From Buddleja alternifolia (Eukaryota; Streptophyta; Magnoliopsida; Lamiales; Scrophulariaceae), in assembly GCA_019426215.1 (NCBI GenBank), contig CM033400.1, forward strand, positions 16,786,568 to 16,850,567: a stretch of DNA of 64,000 nt. The letters are read 5' to 3'. The notes beneath the pieces are model-generated. The model ran no database searches. It was not told the DNA's origin and worked only from the letters and a program-made list of their open reading frames with translations. Made by a program: the position numbers and the translations under genes. Shown here in pieces: positions 1 to 11,637 of this stretch (positions within the stretch are counted from its first letter, which is position 1; every line of letters starts with the position of its first letter).

Positions 1-581
1 GTTTGAATATTTAATTGACTAGGTTAATTAAATATTTAAACTATAACATTAGTTAATTAATTAATTAATTGATAAGAATATTGATTTAATCAATATATAT
101 TTAATTAAATTAAATATTAATTGATTAAATTAATTGGACTAAGTTGACTGGGTCAACATAGCCCAATTAATTGTCCAATGGCCCTATGGGGCGTGTACTG
201 CTGGGCTTTAAGTTGGAGGATTTATTTAATCCTCCAGCACAAGCCAGAGAACACAACAATTCACATTACGTGAAATTCCTCCACCAGAAATACAATGCAG
301 AGAAAAGCTTTCTCTTCCACTCTCTCTCACCTAGCCGCTTATGGAGTCTAAGATGGAGATCTTCAAAGTCGATTCCACCGTGTGATGATCTAGAGATTGT
401 ACAATTGAACCATTGGAGAAGATTGAAAATTCACGAGGATCAAAATTGAATACGCGAAAAGGTAAATTTTTCGTATTCATCTTTTCTTGTTTAAAATCAA
501 CAAAAGCTACAAATTGATCTTGGTTTGGGAATCCGGATCTATTTTTTATTTCCGATGCGCATGCCGACAGGATTCCCAACA
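1..581 (+). mobile_element. LTR H, 3' part of a copia LTR (cut by window start)
   Basis: This is the last 581 bp of a plus-strand LTR of the Angela-like type. It ends GGATTCCCAACA at 581 and passes straight into broken pol sequence of element A, with no PBS following, so it is a solo LTR or a 3' LTR. It aligns with 63601 onward in LTR G (shared blocks such as GGAGGATTTATTTAATCCTCC at about 216 and 63821), so H and G belong to one subfamily. The five bases after it are CAGGC; the matching duplication would lie left of the window. Confidence 0.8.
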
Positions 582-868
582 CAGGCTTAGTTCGAATACA
601 TCGAATCCATCTCTGATTTCATGGCTTCAAGCCATTTTGCGAAATCAATATCAGTCACTGTTTGCTTGTAGCTAGAGGGATCATCTCCATGGCTTCCATT
701 TGCCACAGCAAACAAATATTGTTGTTCATGGAGGTAACTATATCTCCCAGGCGGTTGAGCTACTCTAATAGAGTGTCGCAGCGACGGTTGTGTCTTTTGA
801 GTTTCAGGTTCAGTTCCTTGTACTTGAATTGGTGTCTTCGAAGGGGATTTATTTGGTTCTTCTAATAG
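582..868 (-). pseudogene. Element A pol: integrase-RT linker and first residues of RT
   Basis: This minus-strand frame continues the pol frame that stops at 4313, on the other side of the AATAG duplication. Near the right end it has the linker pattern RVAQPPGRYSYL. It then reaches KWLEAMKSEMDSMYSN, the conserved start of the copia RT domain. The next codon is TAA where the same position in element E encodes Q (CAA/CAG to TAA/TAG type change). LTR H follows within a few bases. No RT catalytic motif survives here. Confidence 0.75.
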
Positions 869-3800
869 TGTTGGGTTTCGCAAAAAATTATATAAATGCA
901 GCGGAAGGATTTCAAAAATTAAATTACAAACCCAAACTTTGATTTCTTTGATCGCATATTCAAATTGACAATTCGGCTTAACGAATAACTACTTACCCGT
1001 TAAAGCGAAGTGGTTGAAAAATCTTATTCTTCACTTGAAACTTGAATTGATGAATTCTTGATTTCTTCAATCCACGTATAATCTTCAATTATTGAATTCT
1101 TCGAATTTCTTGAATTTGATCCGAACAACGAAATTACGCTGTCTCTAAATTATCACGCACGGATTGATTGACGAAAAATTCCCACTAATTATCTCTAAAG
1201 GGTGACGGCTAGTATAGAGAGAGGGAGGAGGATTTTTTCTTCTTTTCTTTCTAGGAGAGTTATGAAAGTCTATATCTTGTTGTAAGTCAAAGACTTCTTT
1301 ATATCTCATGACATATTGACCAAGACAAACAAAAGGCCCCTTGTAAATTTGGAATCCTCATGAACGCCCAATGAGGCTTAATATGGACATCTTCTTCAAG
1401 CCACGGGATTCTTTTGTTTTAATTAATTTCTTATTCAATTAATAATTTATTATATCCAATAAATAAATTAAATAATCAAATTAATTAGATAAATTAATTC
1501 ATTAATATATTTCTATAGGAAATTAATTAATAATTAACATTACCCTTGTAATTAATTATTACATCTAATGAATAATTAATTATTTAATTTATCCAATAAA
1601 TTAGATCTCCTAGAAGAAAAATAGAAACTCCTTTTTCATTTTTCTTTATCAATCCTTTTAGCGCGACTCTTTAGGTTTGTTTCGTTTGGCAATGAGTGGA
1701 AACCAAAGGAAGTGGGTAACACATAGCCAGTCACGTGGCCCACTTCGTAGCCCAAATGAAATCAAATGATTGGATCATTCCACAACCTTCCAATCGTAAA
1801 TACCGTATAAGTATAAACCCTTTGTTCATATACCTCAGTCAAGTGAGAGTCATGGTTATGTCAAACTCACTGGACTTGACCATATGTATTAATTATAATA
1901 ATACGTGATCATTGAGATTGATTTAGTGCCTAGCACAATCGTCTCTTTTGTTGGGAATTGTGCGAATAAAAACGCAACGAATAAAAACAATTCCCAAACC
2001 ATGAATCAATCCGATTCATTGTAGATTTCTTGATAAAATAAGGAGATAAACAATTTACCTCTTGAAGCGTGAATCGATTTGTATCGATTTGACTATAGTA
2101 ACAGTCCCCGGGAATCCTACCTCTAGATATCACGCGGAAGAAAAATCTCCAAGAAAGCTCCGATCTCCTCCCCAGCAACTATGGCGGTGGCGGCTAGTTG
2201 GAAAAGATGGAGGGAATTTTTCTTTTCTTTTGCTGTAGGTTTTCTGGCTCAAAGTCAGATTCAGAATTGTGTCTTGTATAGAATTCTGACACTGACTAAC
2301 AATTTATACCAAGTAATAAAACCCCTAATCCAATAAGTGAGGGGCGGCTCCCTAGGCCTGTGGAATGGGCTTTCGGGCTTTGTTCCATCTTAGCCCATGT
2401 GTAATTAATTAAATCCAAGTCCAATCCAATTGACAATTAATTAATTACTTTAATTCAATTAATTTAATTCAACTTATAAATTAATTTAACTTATGAATTA
2501 ATATAATTTAATTAATTTATTTAATCTAATTAAATATATTTAATTAAATCATGTCATCCATTTTGTCAGTCAATCACATCAAATGTGATTTTACCAAAAT
2601 ACCCTTAGCATAGAAAAACATTCCTTTTCTTCACATAGCGCGACTCTCTAGGCTCGATTCAATTGGCAATGGGAGATTTCCAAAGGATAACATTGTCACC
2701 TAGCTAGTACAGTGGAACCAAATCGCAACCTAATTGAAAATGAGATAATCATGTCATCACGAACCTTGACTACGAACACCGTATGTGTATAAACGCTTCA
2801 CCGACGTGACCCGATCAAGTAAGAGCCATGGTTTAGTCAAACTCATAGAACTTGATACTGTACTTAGAATCATAATAATGTGAAATTACCAAACTACCCT
2901 CAGTGACAATCACAGGACAGTTTTATGCTTTGGCCAAAGACTTATAATTTCAATTACTTACGATCGTACAAGTCACATACTTGTTTACTATCGAAACGGT
3001 GAATCCCATTTTGCCAAGTTATCTTATAACATTGAATGCACTATTGGACTGTACTTCGAGGTCGACCCCACCTATCAGGTGATACAGGTCTAATTACTCT
3101 GATAACATATCCAATACTACAAGCATGTTATAAATGACTCCTCAGGTCTAAGTTCACACATACTATCGCAACCTTAATCCCAATCATTGACTGTCAAAGA
3201 GTAAATACCCATGTGATTGGAATAATGTGAGTCGAGTTCAAGTATGTGAATTCCATTAGTCATATTCATGACACCAGCTCCCACTATCTAATCAGTGTAC
3301 GATTGGTACTTTCTTGTCAAAGAAGGTGTCATATGAGTTGAATATTAATGCCCAATTAATATTCGTTAACTCACAAACTCCCAGTTTAAGAGATTAAGTA
3401 CTCGACTATTCCAGTGCCTCCTCTTGTCCATAAGAGTTGGAAAATCTATCTTGATATCTCATGGACTTATTCGTTTAATACAATTTAATGCCATTAGATT
3501 TATATGAACAAAACCTAGTGCCTTATATAATATAATAGTTCGTACAATATAACTAAAAAGCCCTCTTTAATCTAATTCCTCCATTGGCATTGAGGGCATA
3601 TACCTAACATCTTTTTGCTTTGGTCAAGGACTTTGATCTCTATTTATCTATAATCACATGGGGTACTTTTTCACTCACTTATGTGAGAACAAATCCCATT
3701 TAGATATCAGCTAAGACTACCATTTGCCCATCAAGTCGCATTTCGAGGTCGACCCCTCCAACGGGTGAATTGGGTCTAACTACTCTTATGAAATACTTGA

Positions 3801-4307
3801 CGTTACAAATGCATCTTCAGCATGATATTTCATGTCAAAGGTTCACTCATACCTATTACGCATAATCTGTTCTGTCATTGACAGTCACAGAGTGAAAACC
3901 CATGTGACAGAACTGATGCGAGTCGTGTTCGAGCATATCAGTTCCACTGATGTGCCTACAATCTTAAGCTCTTACCATCCCATGGTACTAGACTAACACT
4001 CCCATGTCAGAGATAAGATTGTACAAGAGTTCTAAGTCTTTATTTGTCCATTAAAGACTTCATTTTTACTTGCGAACTTGATTTAGTAATCAAGATCGAT
4101 CTCTCTAGTGCCACTCTTCCTATCCCATAGGAAGTAGAGGAATCACACTGAAAACATGGACAAAACGTTTTACACTACTTATATATGCATATAAGATTTA
4201 AGTGAAAACTAAATAATGTCTTTATTAATAATATCGAAATAAGTTAATTACAAGATAGATGCCCTATCATTCTATCCTCTATGGCATCTAAGGGCATAAT
4301 CCTAACA
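869..4307 (-). mobile_element. Solo LTR (outer) in the pol gene of A, itself split by a second LTR
   Basis: On the minus strand the LTR starts TGTTAGGATTATGCCC at 4307 and ends ACCCAACA at 869. It is flanked by the perfect 5-bp duplication AATAG (864-868 and 4308-4312). Without the inner LTR (1949-3609) and its duplication it is about 1.77 kb, typical for Angela-like LTRs. No PBS or internal region adjoins it, so it is a solo LTR left by recombination between the two LTRs of a former full element. Confidence 0.88.
1949..3609 (-). mobile_element. Solo LTR (inner), 1661 bp, nested in the outer solo LTR
   Basis: The minus-strand start is TGTTAGGTATATGCCCTC at 3609 and the end is TTCCCAACA at 1949. 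It has a perfect TCTTT duplication (1944-1948 and 3610-3614). The outer LTR reads on across it. It differs clearly from the outer LTR in its terminal sequence, so it comes from another subfamily. A U5-side purine/pyrimidine block and A/T-rich TTAATT runs lie at 2400-2550. Confidence 0.9.
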
Positions 4308-5278
4308 AATAGAACCAATTTCCTACCTGCACCTCGTTCTTTAATGAACTCGTCTTCGAGAAAGAATGTTTGCAAAGCCACGATTATCCGATGATCATTT
4401 GGCAGATAAAATAGGTATCCCATGGAGTCAGTGGGAAAACCTATGAATTGACCCTTAAGGGATCTTTTCTCTAGTTTCTCCACCTTAGTCTTCTTAACAT
4501 GTGCGAGGCAACCCCATATTCTTATGTACTTAAGATTAGGTTTCCTTCCACACCACAACTCATACGGCATTTCGGGAATAGATTTCAAGGGACACTTATT
4601 CAATATATGTATTGTCGTAAGCAAAGTGTGCCCCCACAATGAAACAGGTAAATTGGTGTAGTTAAGTATCGATCTTATCATATCCAATAGGGCACGATTT
4701 CTGCGCTCAGCTACTCCATCTAATTGTGGGGTTGCTAGAGGAGTAAGTTCTAACGCTATGCCGTGTTCTTTTAAGAACTCATCAAACTAAGCACTCATGT
4801 ATTTGCCACCATGTTCAGATCACAGTGCTTTAATACTGTGCCTGGTTTGTTTTTCATTCATAATCTTGAACGCTTTGAACCATTCAATAGCCTCATACTT
4901 ATGTTTCATTAAATACACGAGTCCATATCTGCTGTGGTCATTAGCGAATGTAATAAAGTACTGAAAACCTCTGTAGGCCTCATCCTTGAAGGGCCCACAA
5001 ACATCTATATGAACTAAACCCAAAACTTCCTTGGATCTTTCAAAATGTCCGGTGAAGGGTGACGTAGTAATTTTACCTTTCAGGCAGGATTCACATGTTG
5101 GATATGGGTCAGATTCAAGTGGGCTGATGAGCCCTGGTTTCTCCAACTCATGAATGTTGAATTCACTGATATGTCCAAGTCTAAGATGCCACATAAGTCT
5201 TTGGTTAGTACCATTCATACTACGCTTCTTAGACATAGCGTTAACCATGCAGTGGTTTTGAACATTAATATAATACAA
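4308..5278 (-). pseudogene. Element A pol: integrase (pre-integrase zinc finger and rve core), degraded
   Basis: Two minus-strand frames (5278-4820 and 4687-4313), joined by a frame with one stop, give the copia integrase. The HHCC-type pre-integrase finger is visible (WHLRLGH, then CESCLKGK). The core has the first catalytic Asp in HIDVCGPF and the downstream FANDHSRYGLVYL block. The AERRNRALLDMIRS stretch holds the third acidic position, replaced by A-L here. The C-terminal region reads WGCLAHVKKTKVEKLE. The frame near 4790 has an in-frame TAG (FDEFLKEHG block). It runs into the outer solo LTR at 4312. It is non-functional. Confidence 0.8.
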
Positions 5279-6009
5279 TCTATTCTAAAATAAATTTCAC
5301 AACCATTGTCATTAAAAGTAAACAAGTATCCTTTCCTGACCAATACAGGAATACAAACAATGTTCTTAAGCCCATTGGGCAAAACGAGGCAATTATCTAA
5401 AGTAATAGAATGTTCATACATTAATGTAATAGAAGTGCTTCCAACGTGTGTAGCCACGACACTGTGCCCGCTTCCCATATTGATCATCATTTCTCTTTGT
5501 CTACTTGTTTCCAGATCCTAGTTCAAAACGCAGATGTGAGCACTAGCTCCCAAATCTAGAATCCATGAAGTAGAGAATATAGTCATAGAACAATTAGTTT
5601 CAAAAATAAAAGGTTCTATACCTGATTTGCTTTCAGCTCTTCGCTTAGGAGAGTCATTCTTCCATTTATCGACTTCTTTGCAGTGGAGACATGTCTTTTC
5701 AACTTTTGAGCATTTGGATCTTTGCTCATAGTTTTCAGAAGCAATTCTTACTCCAAGTAGCTCAGTTGGAGGTGGAGTATCATCATCCCATTCCTTTCTC
5801 AATTGGGCTTTCATGTATACGAGCCTGTGTTTAAGATCCATTAAGGATCCTCTTAGGTCATCTATCTCAAAGTTAGTGACAAAAGCAGAGAAGGATTTAG
5901 GGAGAGATTGAAGAATGAGATCTACTTGCAGACAAAAATCCATGTAGCTTCCCAGAGACCGAAGTCTTCCTATCATGGATATCATATTCATAACATGACT
6001 TGTAACTTC
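5279..6009 (-). pseudogene. Element A gag C-terminal part, zinc knuckle and protease, degraded
   Basis: The gag C-terminal half is recognisable by MNMISM and VDLILQSLPKSFSAF, shared with gag of C, D and E. The CCHC knuckle is broken: the His position is Lys and the last Cys is Ser (CLHCKEVDKWKNDS). In the protease the active-site D-S-G is changed to D-L-G (LDLGASAHIC). The protease C-terminal part continues in a second frame (5490-5215). The reading frame upstream of about 6009 comes from LTR J, not from gag. The first 130 or so gag residues are missing. Confidence 0.75.
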
Positions 6010-7571
6010 TGATATGATTATGCCCTTGATGCCAATGAGGATATAGACTGAATTAAGTCTATAAGTTGTTATATGCAATTTCTAATATCAATAGAAGGCA
6101 TTTGGTTTGTTCATATAAATCTAATGACATCTATAATGTATTGAACGGACAAATAGTCCAAGTGTGATAATATGAGTCTTCCACTTCTTATGGGATAAGA
6201 AGAGGGGCACTGGAAGGACCTAGTACTTAGTCACTAAACATGGTTCATAAGTTGGAAGATCTTGATTGGGCGTCAAGATCTAGACTTGTATAACACATGC
6301 TTTGACAAGGAGTCCTAGTCGAACGCCATGGGATGGCGGGAGTTTGTGTTATGGATATATTGATGGAATCAATGTATTTGAACATGACTCGTAATAATCC
6401 AATCACATGAGTTTTACTCATTGACTATCAATGATTGAATTATTGGTTATATTGATACATGTGGAACTTTGACCTAAGGAGTCGATGACACAATGTGCTT
6501 GTGACGTTGGGTCTGTTACAAGAGTAGTGAGGTCTAATTCACCCTTTGGTAAGGCCCACCTTGAAGTGAGACTTCAATGGGCAAGTAGTAGTTGTGAAGT
6601 GACTGCTAAGATGGAATTCATTGTCTCAGTAGTAAACAAGCAGATATCCTATGTGATCATAGGTGACTAAAATGAAAGTCTTTGGCCAAAGCATATAAAC
6701 TACCTCATGTGGGACATGGAGGGTAGTTTTGTCATTTTGAGTCACTATGATTCATTGCATAGTATCGAGTAATGTTAGTTTGACAACTTCCATGACTATT
6801 ACTCGATCGGGATACTTTAGTGAAGGGTCTATAAGTGTACGGAGACTATAACCGAGAGGTTTGTATGATATATTCATCTCGTACTTGATTGGGCGACGAT
6901 GTGGGGCCACGGGGCTGGCTAGGTGTCACCCACATCCTTTTGTATCCTTCCATTGCCAATCGAGACGAACCTAGAGAGTCACACTATAAGAAGCAACAAG
7001 GAAATCACTTCATGTATGGAGCTTTGTCATTTGATGACAAAGTCCTCCACGTCCGAACGTGACTTAGAGCCACATTTGGACATGGGCACATTTGAACGTT
7101 GAGTAATGTCATGTTCGAACGTGAGTGTCGGGTAGCAGTTTTTAAAACGGGTCAAGTTATATAGTCTAAACTTGATCCACTCGGACGGGTCTTAAAGACC
7201 AGATGACTAGGGCTTGCTGGAGAGTTATAAACACCCTCCAACTCCAATACCTAGGTTATAACAAGAAATACTTAACTTCAGCAGTCAAGTGAATACGTGA
7301 AAGAGAAGAAGAACTCTCCACCACCATCTAGCCACCTATTGGAGGAGGAAGAGTAGATTTCTGGTTGCTTTGCTTGTCAATCTAGAGGCGAGGGATCAAG
7401 GATCTCTTGGATTATGAAACAACCACAACGAAGAATGTTAGCGTTTTTCATTGTATCATTAATTGGATTAATGATATGTTTATTAAAACATCAATAACAT
7501 CATAAACGATGACTAAAGAGGCATTCGGGATTTGTTTTATTCCGCTGTGCATGCTCACCCGGATGCCAACA
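6010..7571 (+). repeat. 5' LTR of element J (1562 bp)
   Basis: It starts TGATATGATTATGCCC, a variant of the family start TGTTAGGATTATGCCC, and ends GGATGCCAACA. A TATA-like TTATAAAC lies at 7225-7232. A palindromic array is present at 7049-7122 (separate entry). Its orientation is opposite to element A. Confidence 0.85.
7049..7122. repeat. Palindromic ACGTTCGAACGT-like units in LTR J
   Basis: Four 12-bp units start at 7049, 7072, 7088 and 7111 (ACGTCCGAACGT, ACATTTGGACAT, ACATTTGAACGT, ATGTTCGAACGT). Two of the three steps are 23 bp and one is 16 bp. The same motif and step occur in the gypsy element F. It lies about 180 bp upstream of the TATA-like box. Confidence 0.7.
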
Positions 7572-7572
7572 G

Positions 7573-7585
7573 TGGTATCAGAGCC
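7573..7585 (+). other. PBS of element J (initiator tRNA-Met)
   Basis: TGGTATCAGAGCC, one base after the LTR end, is complementary to the 3' end of plant initiator tRNA-Met, the usual primer of copia reverse transcription. Confidence 0.9.
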
Positions 7586-7783
7586 GATTTTTGATGCTTT
7601 GATGTTTTATATGCGCTTGTTTTCATGTTGACAATAATGATTTTGGTTAAATCTTCATTATATATATTTTAATTGAATATAAGGAAGCTTTCAGGTGTTG
7701 AGATGGCTGAAACGGGGCTCGGGGAGTTGTCGAAATTGGTGGATTGCGATATAGAATCGTTGTGCAGTCTGTTAGCAGACCCG

Positions 7784-7818
7784 ACGTTCGAACGTGCACA
7801 AGGCTGGCGTTCGAACAT
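7784..7818. repeat. Two ACGTTCGAACGT-type palindromes in leader of J
   Basis: A perfect 12-bp palindrome ACGTTCGAACGT (7784-7795) is followed exactly 23 bp later by GCGTTCGAACAT (7807-7818). They lie about 210 bp downstream of the PBS. Confidence 0.75.
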
Positions 7819-7871
7819 GCGTTGCAGACAGTTTTTAAATTGAACGCAGCACAACCCAACAATTGGTACGT

Positions 7872-8578
7872 CCCTATACAATTGTTCTAAATAAAAATAA
7901 AGATACAAATTGGGGGGCTCAAACTCCATCCCAATACAATCCAGATAATAAAAAGAAACCAACCTTAAGCCCATACGAGGTGTCACCATTACATAATGAT
8001 AAAAGGAGCACATTATCAAATTAAACACATATGTGATTATATTAAATCTTATTTATCTTTTAATTAAATCAATTTTAATTAATTTTCAAAAATTAAATCC
8101 AATTTATTTTGAATTTCAATGTTAATGGGTCAAGCCCAAACATTTACTTTAATCCAATTAAAGCGGACTTTATCAAATAGAGCCCAACATGGGTGAAATA
8201 ATTTAAAAGCGAAAATATACTCTAATTAAATCTAATTCTAAATTAATTTGGGTCAACCCTATTTAATTTAATCCATAAAATAAAGCAAGCCCAACAAGCT
8301 CTATTTAGTCATTTAAATTCAATTTACCTGGTCTATACTTAACTACACCATGGTCTCGCCTCGTCTTTTTCAATCGCGCAATTTAATCATCAAAAACCCA
8401 ATAGTTTAAACTTGCATAATATTAAATCATAACACCCAATTTTTACGTTTTTGCATACAATACGAAAAAACACAAAATCACATATTTATATTTATCAAAA
8501 AATATAAACATTCAAACATGCATTCATATTCATCAACTAACATAAACGCATGATAAAATTATCAAAAATCATGAATTT
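7872..8578 (-). other. Untranslated leader of element A
   Basis: An A/T-rich non-coding stretch between the PBS and the missing gag start. It shares blocks with the leader of C (for example GATACAAATTGGGGGGCTCA at 7912 and 32821), which fixes its identity and minus orientation. I see no coding potential. Confidence 0.7.
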
Positions 8579-8591
8579 GGCTTTGATACCA
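8579..8591 (-). other. PBS of element A (initiator tRNA-Met)
   Basis: On the minus strand it reads TGGTATCAAAGCC, one mismatch from the canonical TGGTATCAGAGCC. It sits directly inside the 5' LTR. Confidence 0.85.
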
Positions 8592-8592
8592 C

Positions 8593-10282
8593 CGTTGTGA
8601 ATCGAACCAGCGGATAAATTTTTTTTCTCCGATTCACCAAGTCCGGATTCAATTCATGTTTTGATAATTTTATATTCACATAAAATCGAAATTAGAAGTG
8701 CCGATGTAATCTAATTACCTTTTCGATGAATTTCCAAATCCAAGCTTTTGAGAAGCAACTGATCGTTCCTTCATCTAGATAATCAAGTGAAAGATGATCT
8801 TTAATTCTTGAAGGTCGACCTCCTCTACCTTAAACGGGGTTGGACGAATTAGGGTTTATGTGGAGGGAGAAAGGATTTTAGTGTTTTACTTTTTTTCACT
8901 CTCTCAGATGAAAAATCACATAAAGTTATGTTTTTAGTTAAACACCTAGTGTTTAAATAAAAAGCTACTCCTTGACTAAGGAGAGAGAGGGGGGCGACTG
9001 AGTATTCCCTAGGGATAGGTTTACTGGGCTACATCAAATTTCAAGCCAATGTTAAATATTTAAATAATATTCTCAATCCAATCCAATTGATAATTAATTA
9101 AATACTAATCTCTTTTTATTAATAGTACTTTATTAATTCTAAATTAATAATACTATTAATATTGATTGAATAAAAATTATTTAATTACAATACTTAAATA
9201 TATTTATTATAATCAATACACATCCCTTTGATAATTTCCACTCTAAGTGAAATTACCAAAATACCCTTCATAAAGTAAAACTCCTTTATTTTATCATCTT
9301 TACATAGCGCCACTCTCTAGGCTCGTCTTGAATGCCATTGGGAGGATTCCAAGGGTATAGTTATCACCAAGCCATTCCAGTGAAGTTATACCGAAACCCA
9401 ATCAAGTACGAGATAAATATTTCATCACAAACCTTTTTTGTTATCATTACCACATGAGTATAAACTCTTCACTGACGCAACCCGATCAAGTAAGAGTCAT
9501 GGAACGTCAAAATCATATAACTTGATACTGTACTATAATCATACTGATGTGAAATTACCAAACTGCCCTTTTTATCCAATACAAGTCAGTCATTAATGCC
9601 TTGGTCAAAAACTTTAATTTCACAACACCTATGACATACAAGTCACTTCTCATTTACTTTCGAGACAATAAACTTCTTATTGGCCGTCCACTTCCTATTG
9701 TCGAACGCACCAATTGAATCGCACTTCGAGGTTGACCCCACCAACTGGTGATTAGGCCTAACTACTCTAATAACTTATTCAATGGTACGAGCACAATGTA
9801 AAGGACTCCTTAGGTCTAAAGTTCACTCATACTATCATAATCGGTAATCCTTATCATTAACTGTGACCTAGTAAAAACCCATGTGATAGGATTACAACGA
9901 GTTATGTTCGAATATGTCAACTCCGTTAATCATATTCATGACACTAGCTCCCACTATCCAATCAGTGTAAGACTAGCATTTCCTTGTCAACGCAAGTGTC
10001 ATACGAGTTGAACCTAAAGACCCAATTTAGATTTTTTAACTGGCGAACCATGTTTATAAGATCAAGCACTTAACTCCACCAGTGCTCCTACTTATCAAAT
10101 AAGTAGTGGTGAGTACACCTTGATCTTAAGGACCTATTTGTTCAATACATTCAATGCCACAATTAGATTTATAAGAACAAACTCAATGCCTTTTATTAAT
10201 CATTAATGATGTTCATACAATATAAATAAAATGTCCTCTTAAATCTAATTCCTCAATGGCATAGAGCGCATAACACCTAACA
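8593..10282 (-). repeat. 5' LTR of element A (1690 bp)
   Basis: The minus-strand start is TGTTAGGTGTTATGCGC at 10282. The 3' end is CACAACG at 8593, so the terminal CA has mutated to CG. A GCGCCACTCTCTAGGCTCG block (9307), typical of the LTRs in this window, is present. The five bases to its right are AAAAC; the partner duplication is outside the window. Confidence 0.85.
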
Positions 10283-11637
10283 AAAACTTCGCACTAAAAT
10301 ATTTGGACGCTTCGATAAAGCTCAACGCTAAGCAAGCGTTGACTAAAAACTATTTTGGAAAGTTAACTTACGATATGAGTTTTGATCACTTAACCAAAGT
10401 AGGATTAAGTTATCAGCACTTAGATCAAAAGTTAGCACAACATAAGATTTTAGTTTTCAAGTTTATAAGAGTTTGGAAGCATTCAAGGTTTTCAATTAGT
10501 TGCTTTACTTTTGATGCAAGTTGAAGAGTTTATGTGTAATATACTTTCACGTAGAATGTAAGCACTGGATAAATCTAAAGAAATAAACTAAAAAGTAAAT
10601 AACACAAGAACTTGTAAGGTTCACTGAGTTTATGTAGTCTCAACTACGTTCTTCTTCTCCTTTTTCACTTAAAGGAATTCACTAATCGATCTTCGATGAA
10701 GTACATAGAGACTTCTACAATGCAATGAATCAAATAAAGGATAATCTTGTGCTTTTTGGTCACACAAATTTCAGCTTCATGGGTCCTTCAAGTGTTTGCT
10801 TCTTTCACCCAGAAATACTGTAAATCTTCAACATCTTCTTCACACATAAATGTGGGGTTGGAAGGGGTTTGTCAAAAGTTTTAGTTTGATAAATCAAACA
10901 AGGGATATCTCAATTTAAATTTCTTCTAAGAAAGATGTTTGAGATATTTTTGACACTCTTTTGGGAATATTTTGGCTATGGAATTTAAGCTTTTCTGGAA
11001 GTTGATTTCAAGACTTCAATGCAACAACAATTCTACTTGTGTTTTTTTACAGTTGTATTTTGGATTTGATGTGAAGTCCTATTTATAAGCAATCTTGGGA
11101 AAAGTGTATGTTTGACACAATGGTAAGTGTGTGATTTTTACATCGACGAGTAAAACGCCTTTTGTCCTTTATTCCTGAAATTCTGCTGAAGAGTTGGTGG
11201 AGCAGTTTCTGATTTCTGATAGTCCAATATTAAGGTGGTTTTCGTACATCCAAAGTGCTCATCAAATTATTGCTCTTATCAGCATTTAATGCATTTGAAA
11301 TTAAATTCCCGTTATTTATTGCACTTGACTCCCTCTTGGACTTAAAATTAATTCAAGTGAATCCATCAGGTGGACGCTTGATTCAACGATGAATGATCTT
11401 AACAGCTTGACATGCTTCGACACTTGTCCGGAGCTGCTCAGATCTTATCTTCTAAAGACTTTAGGCGCTTGATCTTTAGCCTTGACTTGATAGACTCACT
11501 TAGAATTCTATAACTGATTAAGTGTTTAGAAACTTAGCTTATCAATCTAAAGAGATAAAAAGCCTCAAATCTAAGTTTCAAATGCTATACATGATTTCTA
11601 ATAAACAACAAACTTACATAATTTTGGGGTCTTAACA
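10283..11637 (-). mobile_element. LTR-like fragment of another family, minus orientation
   Basis: This stretch has no homology to the neighbouring LTRs. Its right edge reads, on the minus strand, TGTTAAGACCCCAAAATTAT, a typical LTR beginning (TG and a short conserved lead) that recalls SIRE-type copia LTRs. The left edge is cut by insertion of element A. No ORF of note is present; the 73-codon frame at 10303 has no recognisable features. The family call is inference. Confidence 0.4.

Larger units (their letters stand above)
6010..7871 (+). mobile_element. Element J: truncated plus-strand copia element (5' LTR, PBS, part of leader)
   Basis: Only the 5' end of an element is present: LTR 6010-7571, PBS 7573-7585 and about 290 bp of leader. 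It breaks off near 7862-7875 into the oppositely oriented leader of element A. It sits where gag N-terminus and the start of the leader of A should be, so insertion was accompanied or followed by a deletion. The exact right junction cannot be fixed by eye. Confidence 0.75.
582..10282 (-). mobile_element. Element A: Ty1/copia (Angela-like) retrotransposon, heavily interrupted
   Basis: A minus-strand copia element read from right to left: 5' LTR (8593-10282), tRNA-Met PBS (8579-8591), leader (about 7872-8578), gag to protease (5518-6009), integrase (4313-5490), then the link to RT (582-868), where LTR H cuts it. RNase H and the 3' LTR are not in the window. Three insertions lie inside: a solo LTR nested in a solo LTR (869-4307), and truncated element J (6010-about 7871), which replaces the N-terminal part of gag. 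The order of domains across the gaps shows that this is one element. Confidence 0.8.

Noticed and set aside
171..449. 92-codon frame at the left edge
   Set aside because: It is LTR U5 sequence also present in LTR G without a conserved frame.
5518..6078. N-terminal 25 residues of the 186-codon frame as gag
   Set aside because: They are encoded by the start of LTR J; gag homology begins only at about 6009.
7784..7795. GTTCGAAC as a tRNA gene or Pol III B box
   Set aside because: No tRNA cloverleaf or A box at the right distance. The last C of the B-box consensus is missing in the perfect unit, and no T-run terminator is placed correctly.
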